Source: Aquabacterium sp. J223
Lineage (GTDB): Bacteria; Pseudomonadota; Gammaproteobacteria; Burkholderiales; Burkholderiaceae_C
Reading direction: 5' to 3'
DNA: 64,000 nucleotides
Assembly (NCBI RefSeq): GCF_024666615.1
Contig: NZ_CP088297.1
Location: 744,001 to 808,000 of the forward strand
The notes under the pieces were generated by a model, which saw only the letters and a program-made list of their open reading frames with translations, did not search any database and had not been told where the DNA came from. Position numbers and translations under genes: made by a program. This document shows positions 8,968-20,409 of this stretch, piece by piece. Position 1 is the first letter of the stretch. Each line of letters begins with the position of its first letter.

Positions 8968-9417
8968 TCAATGAATGAGGCGGTCTTCGGCGTCGACGAA
9001 CAGCTCGTCGAGGATGAGCGCGTCGGGCTCCTCGCCCAGGCTCCAGAAGATCATCAGGACGATGATCTTGAGGTCCTCCAGCTCGACCGGCCCCGGCAGC
9101 GCGTTGGCGCGGTCGACCACCATCTCGCGCATCGGCGGCGGCAGCACGCCGGCGGCTTCGAGGAAGCTGATGAAGCCGATGGAGTCGGCCCCGAGGTGGT
9201 CGAGTTCGCTGGGCAGGTAGACGCGGCGGCTGGCCTCGCCTTGCTCGCCGGCATGCGACTCGGCGGCGCTGGCCAGGCCGTCGAGCCAGCTCAGCGCTTC
9301 TTCGATCTCGTCGGACTCGAAGCCCACGGCCGACAGCTTGCGGGTCAGCTGGTCGTGGTCCGGGCAGGCGTCGGGCCTCCAGTAGTTCTCGTAGAGGTAG
9401 ACGAGCACATCGAACAT
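8968..9417 (-). CDS. smg: Smg family protein (DUF494)
   Basis: Acidic 149-residue cytoplasmic protein of the Smg/DUF494 family, commonly found next to dprA and def-fmt in beta- and gammaproteobacteria; the biochemical role is unknown. Recognisable family features are the start MFDVLVYLYENYW, the block GFESDEIEEALSWLDGL, and the end LEDLKIIVLMIFWSLGEEPDALILDELF. The ATG at 9417 is chosen because it gives the canonical MFDVL start. A promoter-like sequence lies so close upstream that the mRNA might be leaderless. The gene is downstream of dprA on the same strand. Confidence 0.92.
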   Translation of the reverse strand: MFDVLVYLYENYWRPDACPDHDQLTRKLSAVGFESDEIEEALSWLDGLASAAESHAGEQGEASRRVYLPSELDHLGADSIGFISFLEAAGVLPPPMREMVVDRANALPGPVELEDLKIIVLMIFWSLGEEPDALILDELFVDAEDRLIH

Positions 9418-9423
9418 CGGACC

Positions 9424-9451
9424 ACTATAACCGAGGGGCTTGGCTCGGCAA
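9424..9451 (-). promoter_or_regulatory. candidate sigma-70 promoter for smg, with very short leader
   Basis: Read on the reverse strand: TTGCCG (9451-9446), a 16-bp spacer, then TATAGT (9429-9424). The -10 box ends only 6 bp before the smg ATG, so transcription would begin at or next to the start codon. Confidence 0.4.
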
Positions 9452-9468
9452 GCCGCCGCCGCCGGCCG

Positions 9469-10580
9469 TCACGCGCGGTCCTGCCGCTGGAAGAGGCCGC
9501 CGGGCAGCCGCGCCACCCGACCGTCGAGTTCAAGCGCGAGCAGCCGGACGCTCAGCCGGGCGGCCGGCTCGCCGGTGCGCGCGACCAGCGCGTCCATCGA
9601 CACCGGGTCGTGGCCGAGGGCGGCGAGCAGCGGGTCGGCATCGGGCGCGTCGGCCGGTGCCGGCTCGACCTCGGCCGCCGGCACCGCGGTCGGTCGTGCG
9701 GCGCCCAGCCCTTGCAGTTCCGCCAGCACGTCGTCGGCCGAGGTGGCGAGCACGGCACCGTCGCGCAGCAGCGCGTGGCAGCCTTCGGCACTGCGCGCGC
9801 GGATGGAGCCGGGCACGGCGAAGACGTCGCGCCCCATCTCGGCGGCGAGCCGGGCGGTGATCAGCGACCCCGAGCGCAGCGCCGCCTCGACCACCACCGT
9901 GCCACGCGCCAGGCCGGCGATGAGCCGGTTGCGCGCCGGGAAGTGCTCGCCCCTCGGCGGGGTGCCGAGCGTGTACTCGCTGATCAGCAGCCCCTGCGCG
10001 GCGATGCGGCGGGCCAGTGCGGCGTGCTGCGGCGGGTAGACGAGGTCGAGTCCGGTGCCCACCACCGCCACGGTCGACCCCGGCCGGTCCAGCGCGCCCT
10101 CGTGCGCCGCGCCGTCGATGCCTTCGGCCAGGCCCGACACCACCGTCCAGCCCGCCGCGGCCAGCGCGCCGGCGAACTCGCGGGCGGTCTCGAGGCCGCC
10201 CGGCGTCGCCCGGCGGCTGCCGACGATGGCGACGGACCGGGCCTGCAGCAGGTCGAGCCGGCCCTCGGTGAACAGCAGCAGCGGCGGGTCGGCGGTCTGC
10301 AGCAGCAGCGCGGGGTAGTCGGCTTCGCCGAGCAGCACCAGCGAGCGGTGCCCGTCGCCGGCCAGCCAGCGGGCGGCGTCGTCGGCGGGCCGTGGCCAGT
10401 CGGGCGGGGGTGGCGCAGCGCCTCGACGGCCGCGGCGCCGGCCACGGCGTCAACGGCCGGTGGGTCCGCCTGCAGCACCGCCTGCGCGCTGCCGAACGCC
10501 GCCAGCAGCCGGCGCGCACGCCGCCGGCCCAGGCCGGGGCTCAGCACCAGGCGCAGCCAGGCGGTGCGTTCGGCGTCCAT
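9469..10580 (-). pseudogene. dprA: DNA-processing protein DprA, interrupted by a one-base frameshift
   Basis: DprA binds incoming single-stranded DNA and loads RecA during natural transformation. The first ~57 residues from ATG 10580 (DAERTAWLRLVLSPGLGRRRARRLLAAF...) are in one frame. The remainder, from about 10400 down to 9469, is in another and carries the Rossmann-fold core: SVAIVGSRRATPGG, VSGLAEGIDGAAHEGAL, TVAVVGTGLDLVYPP, FPARNRLIAGLA, GSLITARLAAEMGRDVFAVPG, and a C-terminal winged-helix part. Adding one C to the five-C run (GGGGG at 10406-10410 on the plus strand) joins the frames and restores HPPPDWPRPADDAARWL, which is what the family has here. Either a homopolymer miscall or a real mutation; the rest is intact. 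Confidence 0.85.
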
Positions 10581-10599
10581 GGCCGCCGGGGCGGGACCC

Positions 10600-11769
10600 T
10601 CAGGGCTGGGTGAAGCGGTCGCCGGCGACCACCGGCTGCTGGACCTGCAGGATCAGCGCGTAGGACACGCGCTCGAAGACGCTGAAGACGAAGAGCAGGC
10701 CGTGCCGCTCGTCGGGCAGCTTCATGCGCTCGCGCTTGGGATCGGTGCGGTCGACCGTGACGGCCCCGCTGCGCCACAGCGCCAGCACATGGCCGCGCTC
10801 CACGCCGTCGGCACTGCCGCGGTTCAGCGAGACGATCTGGTTCTGCCCGCCGTTCAGCGCGTCGCCGTACAGGCCGACGATCTGGCCCGACAGCGGCGCG
10901 GCGGGCGGGTGCGGCGCATAGGCGCTGAAATCCTGCGCGACCACCGGGGCCAGCCGGTCGGCCAGGCTGACCTCCATGCGGTTGCTGATCACCCGCAGGC
11001 TGGCCGCCTGCTCCAGCGGCTTGTCCTTGGCCGACACCGTCATCGTGCCGCCGGGCTGCTGCAGCTCGGCACGGCCGACGTAGCGCGCCTCCCAGCCCAG
11101 CACCTGGCCGGTGGCCGGGTCGCGCAACGGGCGCGGCTCGCGGAAGAGGCGGAAGCTGCGCACACCCTCCAGTTCGCCGCGGGCGTAGACGGTGTCGCCG
11201 GTGCCCATCACCACCCGGCCTTCGGGCCCGGCGACGATGCGCGGCGCGGCGGCCAGGCTGTTGGTGTCCAGCACCACCGCCTCGTCGAGGAAGGCGGCGA
11301 TGAGGTGCATCGGGATCGACGCGATCGGCCCCGGCAGCGCCTGGCTGCGCACCCGCGGCGACAGCTTGACCACCGGCGGCTCGCCGCCGCTGCCCACCGC
11401 CGCGCCCATCCTCAGCCGGGCGCGGCCGTCCACCTTCTCCAGCACCAGCACCTGGCCGGGGTAGATGAGGTGCGGGTTGCGGATCTGGTCCAGGTTCATG
11501 CCCCACAGCTCTGGCCAGCGCCACGGGCTGCGCAGAAAGAGCTGCGAGATGTCCCACAGCGTGTCGCCGGGCTTGACGGTGTGGCTGTCGGGCGCGTTGG
11601 GCGCCAGCTCGGACAACGGCACGCCGGCCTGGGCCACCTGCTGGGCGGTGGCCCGCTGACCGGGGGTGATGGGGTAGTCGGTGGCGGTGGCCGACCCCGC
11701 TGCAGCGGTCGCCGCCAAGGCCAGCAGAACGGCGCGGAAGGCGGGCGGGCGGCGCAGGCGGTGCATCAT
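10600..11769 (-). CDS. exported LysM peptidoglycan-binding domain protein
   Basis: 389 residues with an N-terminal signal peptide (RRPPAFRAVLLALAATAAAGSATA) and one LysM domain: HTVKPGDTLWDISQLFLRSPWRWPELWGMNLDQIRNPHLIYPGQVLVL. LysM binds the glycan backbone of peptidoglycan, so the protein should sit in the periplasm or at the wall. The remaining ~270 residues, mostly beta-like with no enzyme motif I recognise, are the usual tail of this betaproteobacterial family found beside dprA and def. The start is the first ATG of a double ATG (11769). It lies 19 bp upstream of dprA on the same strand and is divergent from def across a 240-bp gap. Confidence 0.88.
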   Translation of the reverse strand: MMHRLRRPPAFRAVLLALAATAAAGSATATDYPITPGQRATAQQVAQAGVPLSELAPNAPDSHTVKPGDTLWDISQLFLRSPWRWPELWGMNLDQIRNPHLIYPGQVLVLEKVDGRARLRMGAAVGSGGEPPVVKLSPRVRSQALPGPIASIPMHLIAAFLDEAVVLDTNSLAAAPRIVAGPEGRVVMGTGDTVYARGELEGVRSFRLFREPRPLRDPATGQVLGWEARYVGRAELQQPGGTMTVSAKDKPLEQAASLRVISNRMEVSLADRLAPVVAQDFSAYAPHPPAAPLSGQIVGLYGDALNGGQNQIVSLNRGSADGVERGHVLALWRSGAVTVDRTDPKRERMKLPDERHGLLFVFSVFERVSYALILQVQQPVVAGDRFTQP

Positions 11770-12009
11770 CGTCGGGGCTTTCACGGAATAAGGACCTGGC
11801 CCGAAGGGCTTGGCCAAGAGGGGCCGATGGCGTTGGGTGCTTCGGCGAAAATGCTCAGCCAGTTCAATAGATTCTGCCGATAAGCCCCTGACGCCGCAAA
11901 CAAAACGGCCCGTTGCACGCCCGCGCGAGAACCTGGTCACACGATCGGTCGGCGGCTGGTGCCGGCGCTGTAGCGGTCGTGTCAAAGGGTGAACGAGGTC
12001 GTCACCACC

Positions 12010-12528
12010 ATGGCCCTGCTGCCCATCCTGCGCTACCCCGATCCCCGCCTGCACACCGTCGCCAAGCCGGTGCAGCAGGTGGACGAGCGCATCCGCCGGC
12101 TCGTCGACGACATGCTGGAGACGATGTACGCGGCCGACGGGGTCGGCCTCGCCGCTACGCAGGTCGACGTGCACGAGCGGGTGATCGTCATCGACACCTC
12201 CGAGGGGCGTGACACGCCGCGGGTGCTGATCAATCCCGAGATCCTGGAACGCAGCGAGGAGCGGGTGGTCGCCGACGAGGGCTGCCTGTCGGTGCCGCAG
12301 GTCTACGACAAGGTCGAACGCCATGCCCGCGTGCGGGTGCGGGCCCTGGGCCGCGACGGCGAGCCCTACGAGTTCGACGCCGACGGCCTGCTCGCGGTGT
12401 GCGTGCAGCACGAGATGGACCACCTGCTGGGCAAGGTGTTCGTCGAGTACCTGAGCTCGCTCAAGCGCGACCGCATCAAGACCCGCATGCTGAAGAAGCA
12501 GCGCGACGAACAGCCGGCGACGCGCTGA
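12010..12528 (+). CDS. def: peptide deformylase
   Basis: Peptide deformylase removes the formyl group from nascent N-terminal methionine. All three motifs are present in this 172-residue protein: GVGLAATQ (44-51), EGCLS with metal ligand C92, and QHEMDHLLG with metal ligands H134 and H138 and catalytic E135. I used the ATG at 12010 ([14 protein letters not shown]), the normal family start, rather than an in-frame GTG at 11989. It is followed 9 bp later by fmt, the enzyme that adds the formyl group to initiator tRNA; this pairing is conserved across bacteria. Confidence 0.97.
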   Translation: MALLPILRYPDPRLHTVAKPVQQVDERIRRLVDDMLETMYAADGVGLAATQVDVHERVIVIDTSEGRDTPRVLINPEILERSEERVVADEGCLSVPQVYDKVERHARVRVRALGRDGEPYEFDADGLLAVCVQHEMDHLLGKVFVEYLSSLKRDRIKTRMLKKQRDEQPATR

Positions 12529-12537
12529 CGCTCGCCG

Positions 12538-13491
12538 ATGCGACTCGCCTTCGCCGGCACGCCGGACTTCGCCGCCGTGGCGCTCGATGCGCTGCTGGCC
12601 GCCGGCCACGACATCCCGCTGGTGCTGACGCAACCCGACCGGCCCGCCGGCCGCGGGTTGAAGCTGCAGCCGTCGCCGGTCAAGCAGCGCGCGCTGGCGG
12701 CCGGCGCCGAGGTGCTGCAGCCGCGCAGCCTGCGGCTGGACGGCAAGCACCCCGAGGACGCCCGCGCGGCCCAGCAGGTGCTTGCCGTGGCCGGCCTGGA
12801 CGCCATGGTGGTCGCCGCCTACGGGCTGATCCTGCCAGCCTGGGTGCTCACGCTGCCGCGCCACGGCTGCCTCAACATCCATGCCTCGCTGCTGCCGCGC
12901 TGGCGCGGCGCCGCCCCCATCCACCGCGCCATCGAGGCGGGGGACACCGAGACCGGCATCACGCTGATGCAGATGGACGAGGGGCTGGACACCGGCGACA
13001 TGCTGCTCATCGCGCGCGAGCCGATCCGGCCCGACGACACCACCGGCACGCTGCACGACCGGCTGGCCGCCCTCGGCGCGCGGCTGGTGGTCCAGGGCCT
13101 GCAGTCCCTGCCGGTCGACGCGCTGCCCCGCACGCCGCAGCCCGCCGCGGGCGTGACCTACGCCCACAAGGTCGACAAGGCCGAGGCGGCGCTCGACTGG
13201 CGGCAGCCGGCGGCGGTGCTCGAGCGCCGGGTGCGGGCCTTCGACCCGTTCCCCGGCGCGGCCTTCGCGCTCGACGGCGAGGTCGTCAAGCTCTGGCAGG
13301 CGGCGCTGCGGCCCGACCTGCACGGCGCCCCGGGCGAGGTGCTCGATGCCGGCGCCGGCGAGCGCGCCATCGCCTGCGGCGAGGGCGGGGCCCTGCTGCT
13401 CCGTCAGCTGCAGCGGCCGGGCGGGCGGCGCGTCGCCGCAGCCGAGTTCCTGCAGGCGCGGCCGCTCGAGGTCGGCCGGCGGCTGGCCTAA
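12538..13491 (+). CDS. fmt: methionyl-tRNA formyltransferase
   Basis: 317 residues, normal length. It formylates Met-tRNA(fMet) using 10-formyl-tetrahydrofolate. The N-terminal catalytic domain has [15 protein letters not shown], the folate-binding signature region [21 protein letters not shown] (with the N, H and SLLP of the family) and [17 protein letters not shown] with the catalytic Asp. The C-terminal OB-like tRNA-binding domain begins near [15 protein letters not shown]. It forms an operon with def and ends 3 bp from the convergent cupin gene. Confidence 0.97.
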   Translation: MRLAFAGTPDFAAVALDALLAAGHDIPLVLTQPDRPAGRGLKLQPSPVKQRALAAGAEVLQPRSLRLDGKHPEDARAAQQVLAVAGLDAMVVAAYGLILPAWVLTLPRHGCLNIHASLLPRWRGAAPIHRAIEAGDTETGITLMQMDEGLDTGDMLLIAREPIRPDDTTGTLHDRLAALGARLVVQGLQSLPVDALPRTPQPAAGVTYAHKVDKAEAALDWRQPAAVLERRVRAFDPFPGAAFALDGEVVKLWQAALRPDLHGAPGEVLDAGAGERAIACGEGGALLLRQLQRPGGRRVAAAEFLQARPLEVGRRLA

Positions 13492-13494
13492 GAC

Positions 13495-14004
13495 CTACAG
13501 CAGCGAGACGAGTGTCGGTGCGAGCCGGCGCAGCGCGGCCTCGCCGGCGGCATCACCGCGCAGGAAGGCGAAGTCCGCGAAGTCGAAGCCCGGGCCCACC
13601 GTGGCGCCGACATAGGCATACCCTTCCTCGGGCTGTGCCGCCTGCCACCAGCCGGCCGGCACGGTGTGGCAGGGCCGGCGCCCCTGCGCATCGGCCGCCG
13701 CCAGCACCACCCGGTCCACCCGGTCCCGCGACGGCGGCATCAGCCACAGCACCAGCGGCCCGCCTTCGAGCAGGTGCCACACCTCGTCGGACACCACCCG
13801 GTGCCAGGCCGAGGCCTGCCCGCGCGCCAGCAGGAAGTCGATGGTCGTGATCGCGCTGCGCGCCGGTCGGCCATCGGCCGGCTGCACCTGGGCGGCGGCG
13901 CGGAAGGTCTCGCGGTACCAGCCGCCTTCGGGGTGCGGCTGCAGCTGCAGCAGCGCGACCAGTTCGGCCGCGCGCGGCTCGTCGGGCAGGGCAGGGGTGG
14001 GCAT
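13495..14004 (-). CDS. cupin family protein (DUF985)
   Basis: 169-residue cytoplasmic protein of the Cupin_5/DUF985 family. The family hallmark LQPHPEGGWYRETF opens the domain; ITTIDFLLARGQASAWHRVVSDEVWHLLEGGPLVLW carries the cupin histidine and glutamate positions, and PEEGYAYVGATVGPGFDFADFAFL closes the beta barrel. Related proteins bind a metal or small ligand, but no reaction is firmly assigned. The ATG at 14004 gives MPTPALPDEPRAAELVALL. The gene overlaps nothing and faces fmt with only 3 bp between stop codons. Confidence 0.85.
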   Translation of the reverse strand: MPTPALPDEPRAAELVALLQLQPHPEGGWYRETFRAAAQVQPADGRPARSAITTIDFLLARGQASAWHRVVSDEVWHLLEGGPLVLWLMPPSRDRVDRVVLAAADAQGRRPCHTVPAGWWQAAQPEEGYAYVGATVGPGFDFADFAFLRGDAAGEAALRRLAPTLVSLL

Positions 14005-14094
14005 GGCGCAGTGTGCCGCGGTGGTTGAACTTCCCGGCCGGCGTCCGCATCTACCGCGGGTGCCGCGGTGCGGCGCCCACAAAGGACCCGACGC

Positions 14095-14949
14095 ATGTTC
14101 AATCTGTTGAAGACCGCCGTGCTGATGGCGGCCATCACCGCCCTCTTCATGGCGCTGGGCGCCATGCTGGGCGGACAGCAGGGCATGGTGCTGGCGCTGG
14201 TGGTCGCGCTGGCGATGAACTTCTTCAGCTACTGGTACAGCGACAAGCTGGTGCTGAAGATGTACAACGCGCAGGAGGTCGACGCCACCTCGGCGCCGCA
14301 CTTCTACCGCATGGTGCAGGAGCTGAGCCAGCGCGCCGGCCTGCCGATGCCGCGCGTCTACCTGATCGAGGAGAACGCGCCCAACGCCTTCGCCACCGGC
14401 CGCAACCCGGAGAACGCCGCCGTCGCGGCGACCACCGGCATCCTGCGGCTGCTGTCCGAGCGCGAGATCCGCGGCGTGATGGCGCACGAGCTGGCGCATG
14501 TGAAGCACCGCGACATCCTCATCTCCACCATCAGCGCCACCATGGCCGGTGCCATCGGCATGCTGGCCAACTTCGCGATGTTCTTCGGTGGGCGCGATTC
14601 GGAAGGCCGCCCGGCCAACCCGATCGCCGGCCTGCTGGTGGCGATGCTCGCGCCGGTGGCCGCCGGCCTGATCCAGATGGCGATCAGCCGCGCCCGCGAG
14701 TTCGAGGCCGACCGGGGCGGCGCCGAGATCTCCGGCGACCCGGCCGCGCTGGCCTCGGCGCTGCAGAAGATCCACCGCTACGCCCACGGCGGCATCCCGA
14801 TGGAGGCGGCCGAGCGCAACCCCGCCACCGCGCAGATGATGATCATGAACCCGCTGTCCGGCGGCGGCCTGCGCGGCCTGTTCTCCACCCATCCCTCCAC
14901 GGAGGAGCGGGTGGCGCGCCTGATGGCCATGGCCGGCGGTCGGTACTGA
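14095..14949 (+). CDS. htpX: membrane zinc metalloprotease HtpX
   Basis: 284-residue M48-family protease that degrades damaged inner-membrane proteins alongside FtsH. Two N-terminal membrane segments (about 5-45) precede the zinc site HELAH (H131, E132, H135); the third zinc ligand is the Glu of [14 protein letters not shown], and a further hydrophobic pair lies around AMFFGG...[15 protein letters not shown] chose the ATG at 14095 ([12 protein letters not shown]), preceded by AAAGGA at 14081-14086, over an in-frame codon at 14068. Regulation by envelope or heat stress is usual for the family but not visible here. Confidence 0.96.
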   Translation: MFNLLKTAVLMAAITALFMALGAMLGGQQGMVLALVVALAMNFFSYWYSDKLVLKMYNAQEVDATSAPHFYRMVQELSQRAGLPMPRVYLIEENAPNAFATGRNPENAAVAATTGILRLLSEREIRGVMAHELAHVKHRDILISTISATMAGAIGMLANFAMFFGGRDSEGRPANPIAGLLVAMLAPVAAGLIQMAISRAREFEADRGGAEISGDPAALASALQKIHRYAHGGIPMEAAERNPATAQMMIMNPLSGGGLRGLFSTHPSTEERVARLMAMAGGRY

Positions 14950-15045
14950 TCGGTCCTCGGGGCGGCTGCGCCGCCGCCCTCGGGCCCTCAAGTGCGGCGG
15001 CCGGCCGGCCGATATGCAGAGGACCCGCCACAGCGCCGTCCCGCC

Positions 15046-15432
15046 ATGTCATCGCTTCGCCGCCTCGCCGCGCCCCTGCTTGCCGCCTGCGCCCTGCTGG
15101 CCGGCTGCGAGCAACTGGGCATCGAGTCGACGCAGGCCGTCGCCGAGCGGCGCGAGGCCGAGGGCCGGGCCATCGGCGGCGCCTGCCGCCATGCGGGCCG
15201 GGCGATCGAGGACTGCTACAGCCTGAACCGCAAGGCCGACAAGGCCGCCGTCTTCGCCGGCTGGCGCGAGATGAACGACTACATGCGCGAGAACAAGCTC
15301 GAGACGGTGGCGCCGCAGCTGGGCAAGGCACCGCCCACCGAGGTGGCCGCCACGCCCGCGGCCGAGCTGCCGGCCGAGAAGGCGGCGGACAAGCCGGCCG
15401 CCAAGGCCGCCAAGAAGCCGCGCGAGTCCTGA
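15046..15432 (+). CDS. small predicted lipoprotein of unknown function
   Basis: 128 residues. The signal peptide SSLRRLAAPLLAACALLAGC ends in a clear lipobox (LAGC), so Cys21 or so should be acylated and membrane-anchored. The mature part is a short helical, charged domain with two further cysteines (GGACRHAGRAIEDCYSLNRKADKAAVF), possibly a disulfide hairpin, then an Ala/Pro/Lys-rich tail (ATPAAELPAEKAADKPAAKAAKKP) like that of wall-contacting lipoproteins. I do not recognise a named family. It stands alone between htpX and azlC. Confidence 0.75.
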   Translation: MSSLRRLAAPLLAACALLAGCEQLGIESTQAVAERREAEGRAIGGACRHAGRAIEDCYSLNRKADKAAVFAGWREMNDYMRENKLETVAPQLGKAPPTEVAATPAAELPAEKAADKPAAKAAKKPRES

Positions 15433-15436
15433 CCGG

Positions 15437-15455
15437 CGCCCGCCTCGTGCGGGCG
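15437..15455 (+). terminator. stem-loop after the small lipoprotein gene
   Basis: CGCCCGC and GCGGGCG (7-bp stem) surround a CTCGT loop 5 bp after the stop codon. No T-run follows, so termination is only suggested. The same stretch runs into the azlC leader. Confidence 0.4.
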
Positions 15456-15469
15456 GCAGAATCCGCCCA

Positions 15470-16216
15470 ATGAATCCTGTGCAGTGGCGCGGACCGGGCT
15501 CGGTCTGGCGCGATCCCGCGTGCCGCCTCGGCGCCCGGGACATGGCGGTGGCGGCCGCCGGCCTCGGCGCCTGGGGCCTGGTGACCGGCGTGGCGATGAC
15601 CAAGAGCGGCCTCGGCCTGCCGCTGGCGCTGGCGATGACGTTGCTGGTCTACGCCGGCAGCGCCCAGCTCACCGCGCTGCCGCTGCTGGTGGCCGGCGCG
15701 CCGGTGTGGCTGATCGCGGCCACCGCGTTCTGCGTCAACCTGCGCTTCGTCATCTTCAGCGTGCAGTGGCGGCGGTTGCTGGGCGGGCTGCCGCGTCGGC
15801 AGCGCATCGGCCTCGCCTACCTGGCCACCGACAACATGTTGGCGCTGTTCACCGCGCGGTACCGCGACCAGCCGGCGAACGCCACCCAGGTGGCCTACTT
15901 CGTCGGCGGCGGGGCGGTCAACTGGGCGGCCTGGCAGGGGGCGTCGATCGCCGGCATCCTGCTCGGCGAGGCCATCCCCGCCGCCTGGGGCCTGCAGTTC
16001 GCCGGCACGCTGTCGCTGCTGGCGGTGGCCTGCGCGCTGGTGCGCGACCGGCTCGCGGTGGCCTGTGCCGCGGTCGCTGCGGCCGTCGCCTTGTCCGCGC
16101 AGGCGCTGCCGCTGCGGCTGAACCTGGTCGCCGCCATCGCCGCGGCGGTGGTTGCCGGCCTGCTGATCGAGCGGCTGCTGCGGCGTGGGCCAGCCGCCGA
16201 CCGGGGGCTGCAATGA
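15470..16216 (+). CDS. azlC: AzlC family branched-chain amino acid export protein
   Basis: 248 residues, hydrophobic throughout, the large subunit of the AzlCD two-component exporter for branched-chain amino acids or analogues. Family features are GLGLPLALAMTLLVYAGSAQLTALPLLVAGAPVWLIAATAFCVNLRFVIFSV and YLATDNMLALF. Start ATG at 15470. Its stop overlaps the azlD start as ATGA (16213-16216), indicating translational coupling. A CAGAAT hexamer ends 7 bp before the ATG and could be a -10 box for a leaderless message, but no -35 box is evident. Confidence 0.9.
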   Translation: MNPVQWRGPGSVWRDPACRLGARDMAVAAAGLGAWGLVTGVAMTKSGLGLPLALAMTLLVYAGSAQLTALPLLVAGAPVWLIAATAFCVNLRFVIFSVQWRRLLGGLPRRQRIGLAYLATDNMLALFTARYRDQPANATQVAYFVGGGAVNWAAWQGASIAGILLGEAIPAAWGLQFAGTLSLLAVACALVRDRLAVACAAVAAAVALSAQALPLRLNLVAAIAAAVVAGLLIERLLRRGPAADRGLQ

Positions 16217-16551
16217 ACCGCATCGACCCCGGGTATGCCGCCCTGGCCATCCTGGCGCTGGCGCTGGTGACCGTCGTCACCCGCAGCTTCTTCCTCATCG
16301 CCGATCGCGAACTGCCGCTGCCGGCGTGGCTCGACCGCGGGCTGAAGGTGGCGCCGTTGTCGGCGCTGGTCGCCGTGGTGGCGCCCGAGGTGCTCGGCCA
16401 GGGCGGCGGCCTGATCGACCACTGGGCCGACGCCCGGCCCTTCGCCGCCGTCGCCGCCGTGGCGCTCTACGCCTGGCGGCGCGACCTGCTGCTGACCATC
16501 CTCGGCGGCACGGCCGTGTTCCTCGCGCTGCGCCTCGGGCTGGGCTGGTGA
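16213..16551 (+). CDS. azlD: AzlD family branched-chain amino acid export protein
   Basis: 112-residue small membrane subunit with four hydrophobic stretches (ALAILALALVTVVTRSFFLIA, LKVAPLSALVAVVAPEVLG, FAAVAAVALYAW, LLLTILGGTAVFLALRL). TRSFF and the central AP..V..PEVL region are typical of AzlD. It pairs with AzlC, whose stop codon it overlaps by 4 bp. Specificity (leucine, isoleucine, valine or toxic analogues) cannot be read from sequence. Confidence 0.9.
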   Translation: MNRIDPGYAALAILALALVTVVTRSFFLIADRELPLPAWLDRGLKVAPLSALVAVVAPEVLGQGGGLIDHWADARPFAAVAAVALYAWRRDLLLTILGGTAVFLALRLGLGW

Positions 16552-16579
16552 GCCGGAGCGGGCGGCGGGAGGCGGTTCA

Positions 16580-16585
16580 TAGAAT
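16580..16585 (+). promoter_or_regulatory. possible -10 hexamer (TAGAAT) upstream of pgk
   Basis: TAGAAT lies 54 bp before the pgk start codon, after the azlD stop. No clear -35 box was found at 16-18 bp. Weak candidate. Confidence 0.3.
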
Positions 16586-16639
16586 CAACCGATTCCCCTT
16601 CCCACCCTCCAACCGCCTCGCCCGAGGCCATCCGATTCC

Positions 16640-17833
16640 ATGAACGTCATCCGCTTCTCCGACCTGGTCGCCCAAGGCAAGGTGCGCGGCCAGCGCGTGT
16701 TCATCCGCGCCGACCTCAACGTGCCGCAGGACGACGACGGCCGCATCACCGAAGACACCCGCATCCGCGCCTCGGTGCCCTGCATCCGCATGGCGCTGGA
16801 CGCCGGCGCCGCGGTGATGGTGACCAGCCACCTCGGCCGGCCCACCGAAGGCGAGTTCAAGCCCGCCGATTCGCTGAAACCGGTGGCCAAGCGGCTGTCC
16901 GACCTGCTCGGCGTGCCGGTGCCGCTGAAGGCCGACTGGGTCGACGGCGTCGAGGTCCAGCCCGGCGAGGTGGTGCTGCTGGAGAACTGCCGCCTGAACA
17001 AGGGCGAGAAGAAGAACGACGAGGCCCTGGCGCGCAAGCTGGCCGCGCTGTGCGACATCTTCGTGCACGACGCCTTCGGCACCGCGCACCGGGCCGAGGC
17101 CTCGACCTACGGCATCGCGCAGTTCGCCAAGGTGGCCTGCGCCGGCCCGCTGCTGGCCGCCGAGATCGACGCCATCGCCAAGGCGCTGGCCAACCCGAAG
17201 CGGCCGCTGCTGGCCATCGTCGCCGGCTCCAAGGTGTCGACCAAGCTGACCATCCTGCAGGCGCTGGCGTCGAAGGTGGACGGCCTGATCGTCGGCGGCG
17301 GCATCGCCAACACCTTCCTGCTGGCCGCCGGCCTGCCGATCGGCAAGAGCCTGGCCGAGCCGGACCTGGTGGCCGAGGCGCGTGCGGTGATCGACGCGAT
17401 GAAGGCGCGCGGCGCCGAGGTGCCGATCCCGGAGGACGTGGTGACGGCCAAGGAGTTCAAGCCGCACGCCCACGCCACCGTCAAGGCGGCCGCCGACGTC
17501 GCCGAGGACGACCTGATCCTCGACATCGGCCCCAAGACCGCGGCCAAGCTGGCGCTGCAGCTGAAGGCCGCCGGCACCATCGTCTGGAACGGCCCGGTGG
17601 GGGTGTTCGAGTTCGACGTCTTCGCCAACGGCACCGAAGCCATCGCCCGTGCCATCGCCGACAGCCCCGCCTTCAGCATCGCCGGCGGCGGCGACACCCT
17701 GGCCGCCATCGCCAAATACGGCATCGAGGACCGGGTGGGCTACATCTCCACCGGCGGCGGCGCCTTCCTCGAGGTGCTGGAAGGCAAGACGCTGCCGGCC
17801 TTCGAGATCCTGGAGAAGCGCGCGGCCGGCTGA
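16640..17833 (+). CDS. pgk: phosphoglycerate kinase
   Basis: 397 residues, full length. It interconverts 1,3-bisphosphoglycerate + ADP and 3-phosphoglycerate + ATP. The substrate loop is [27 protein letters not shown] follows, and the nucleotide-side motifs are [39 protein letters not shown] and the C-terminal [16 protein letters not shown]...[11 protein letters not shown]. It heads a block of carbon-metabolism genes (maeB, pyk, fba). A strong GC hairpin follows the gene. Confidence 0.98.
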   Translation: MNVIRFSDLVAQGKVRGQRVFIRADLNVPQDDDGRITEDTRIRASVPCIRMALDAGAAVMVTSHLGRPTEGEFKPADSLKPVAKRLSDLLGVPVPLKADWVDGVEVQPGEVVLLENCRLNKGEKKNDEALARKLAALCDIFVHDAFGTAHRAEASTYGIAQFAKVACAGPLLAAEIDAIAKALANPKRPLLAIVAGSKVSTKLTILQALASKVDGLIVGGGIANTFLLAAGLPIGKSLAEPDLVAEARAVIDAMKARGAEVPIPEDVVTAKEFKPHAHATVKAAADVAEDDLILDIGPKTAAKLALQLKAAGTIVWNGPVGVFEFDVFANGTEAIARAIADSPAFSIAGGGDTLAAIAKYGIEDRVGYISTGGGAFLEVLEGKTLPAFEILEKRAAG

Positions 17834-17850
17834 CGGTCGGCCCACGGCGC

Positions 17851-17872
17851 GACGGGGCCTGCGGGCCCCGTC
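17851..17872 (+). terminator. stem-loop downstream of pgk
   Basis: GACGGGGCC and GGCCCCGTC form a perfect 9-bp stem with a TGCG loop, 18 bp after the pgk stop codon. There is no T-run, so it may act as an mRNA 3-prime stabiliser or with Rho. Confidence 0.5.
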
Positions 17873-18000
17873 GTCGTGTCCGCCCGAGGGGCCTGGCGCA
17901 GCCGGCGTGCCTGCGCAACGTGTGGCAAGTGCTGATCGGGTGCGGCGATGCCGCGCAGTACGCTGGGCTCATCTCCAGCCCACACACCGGGAGCCGCACC

Positions 18001-20307
<2,307 letters not shown>

Positions 20308-20328
20308 AGCGGGGATCGCCCACCGACA

Positions 20329-20365
20329 GGCCGCCGGCATGCCGGCGGCCGCCCCCGAGGGGGGC
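20329..20365 (+). other. 22-bp perfect palindrome followed by a second GC hairpin between maeB and pyk
   Basis: Positions 20329-20350 form a perfect 22-bp palindrome centred on GCATGC (arms GGCCGCCGGCA). It is followed immediately by GCCCCC-GA-GGGGGGC (20351-20365). Both lie in the short maeB-pyk gap. No T-run follows. A structural role such as terminator or mRNA stabiliser is more likely than a protein-binding site, but neither is shown. Confidence 0.45.
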
Positions 20366-20409
20366 TCGGCACAGACATACTGGCGGCCTCGCCGACACCG
20401 AACCGCCCG

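Noticed and set aside
11770-12009. Possible small gene or promoter pair in the 240-bp gap between the divergent LysM and def genes
   Set aside because: The gap is slightly more A/T-rich than its surroundings and must hold two promoters, but no hexamer pair with acceptable spacing and no convincing small reading frame could be singled out.
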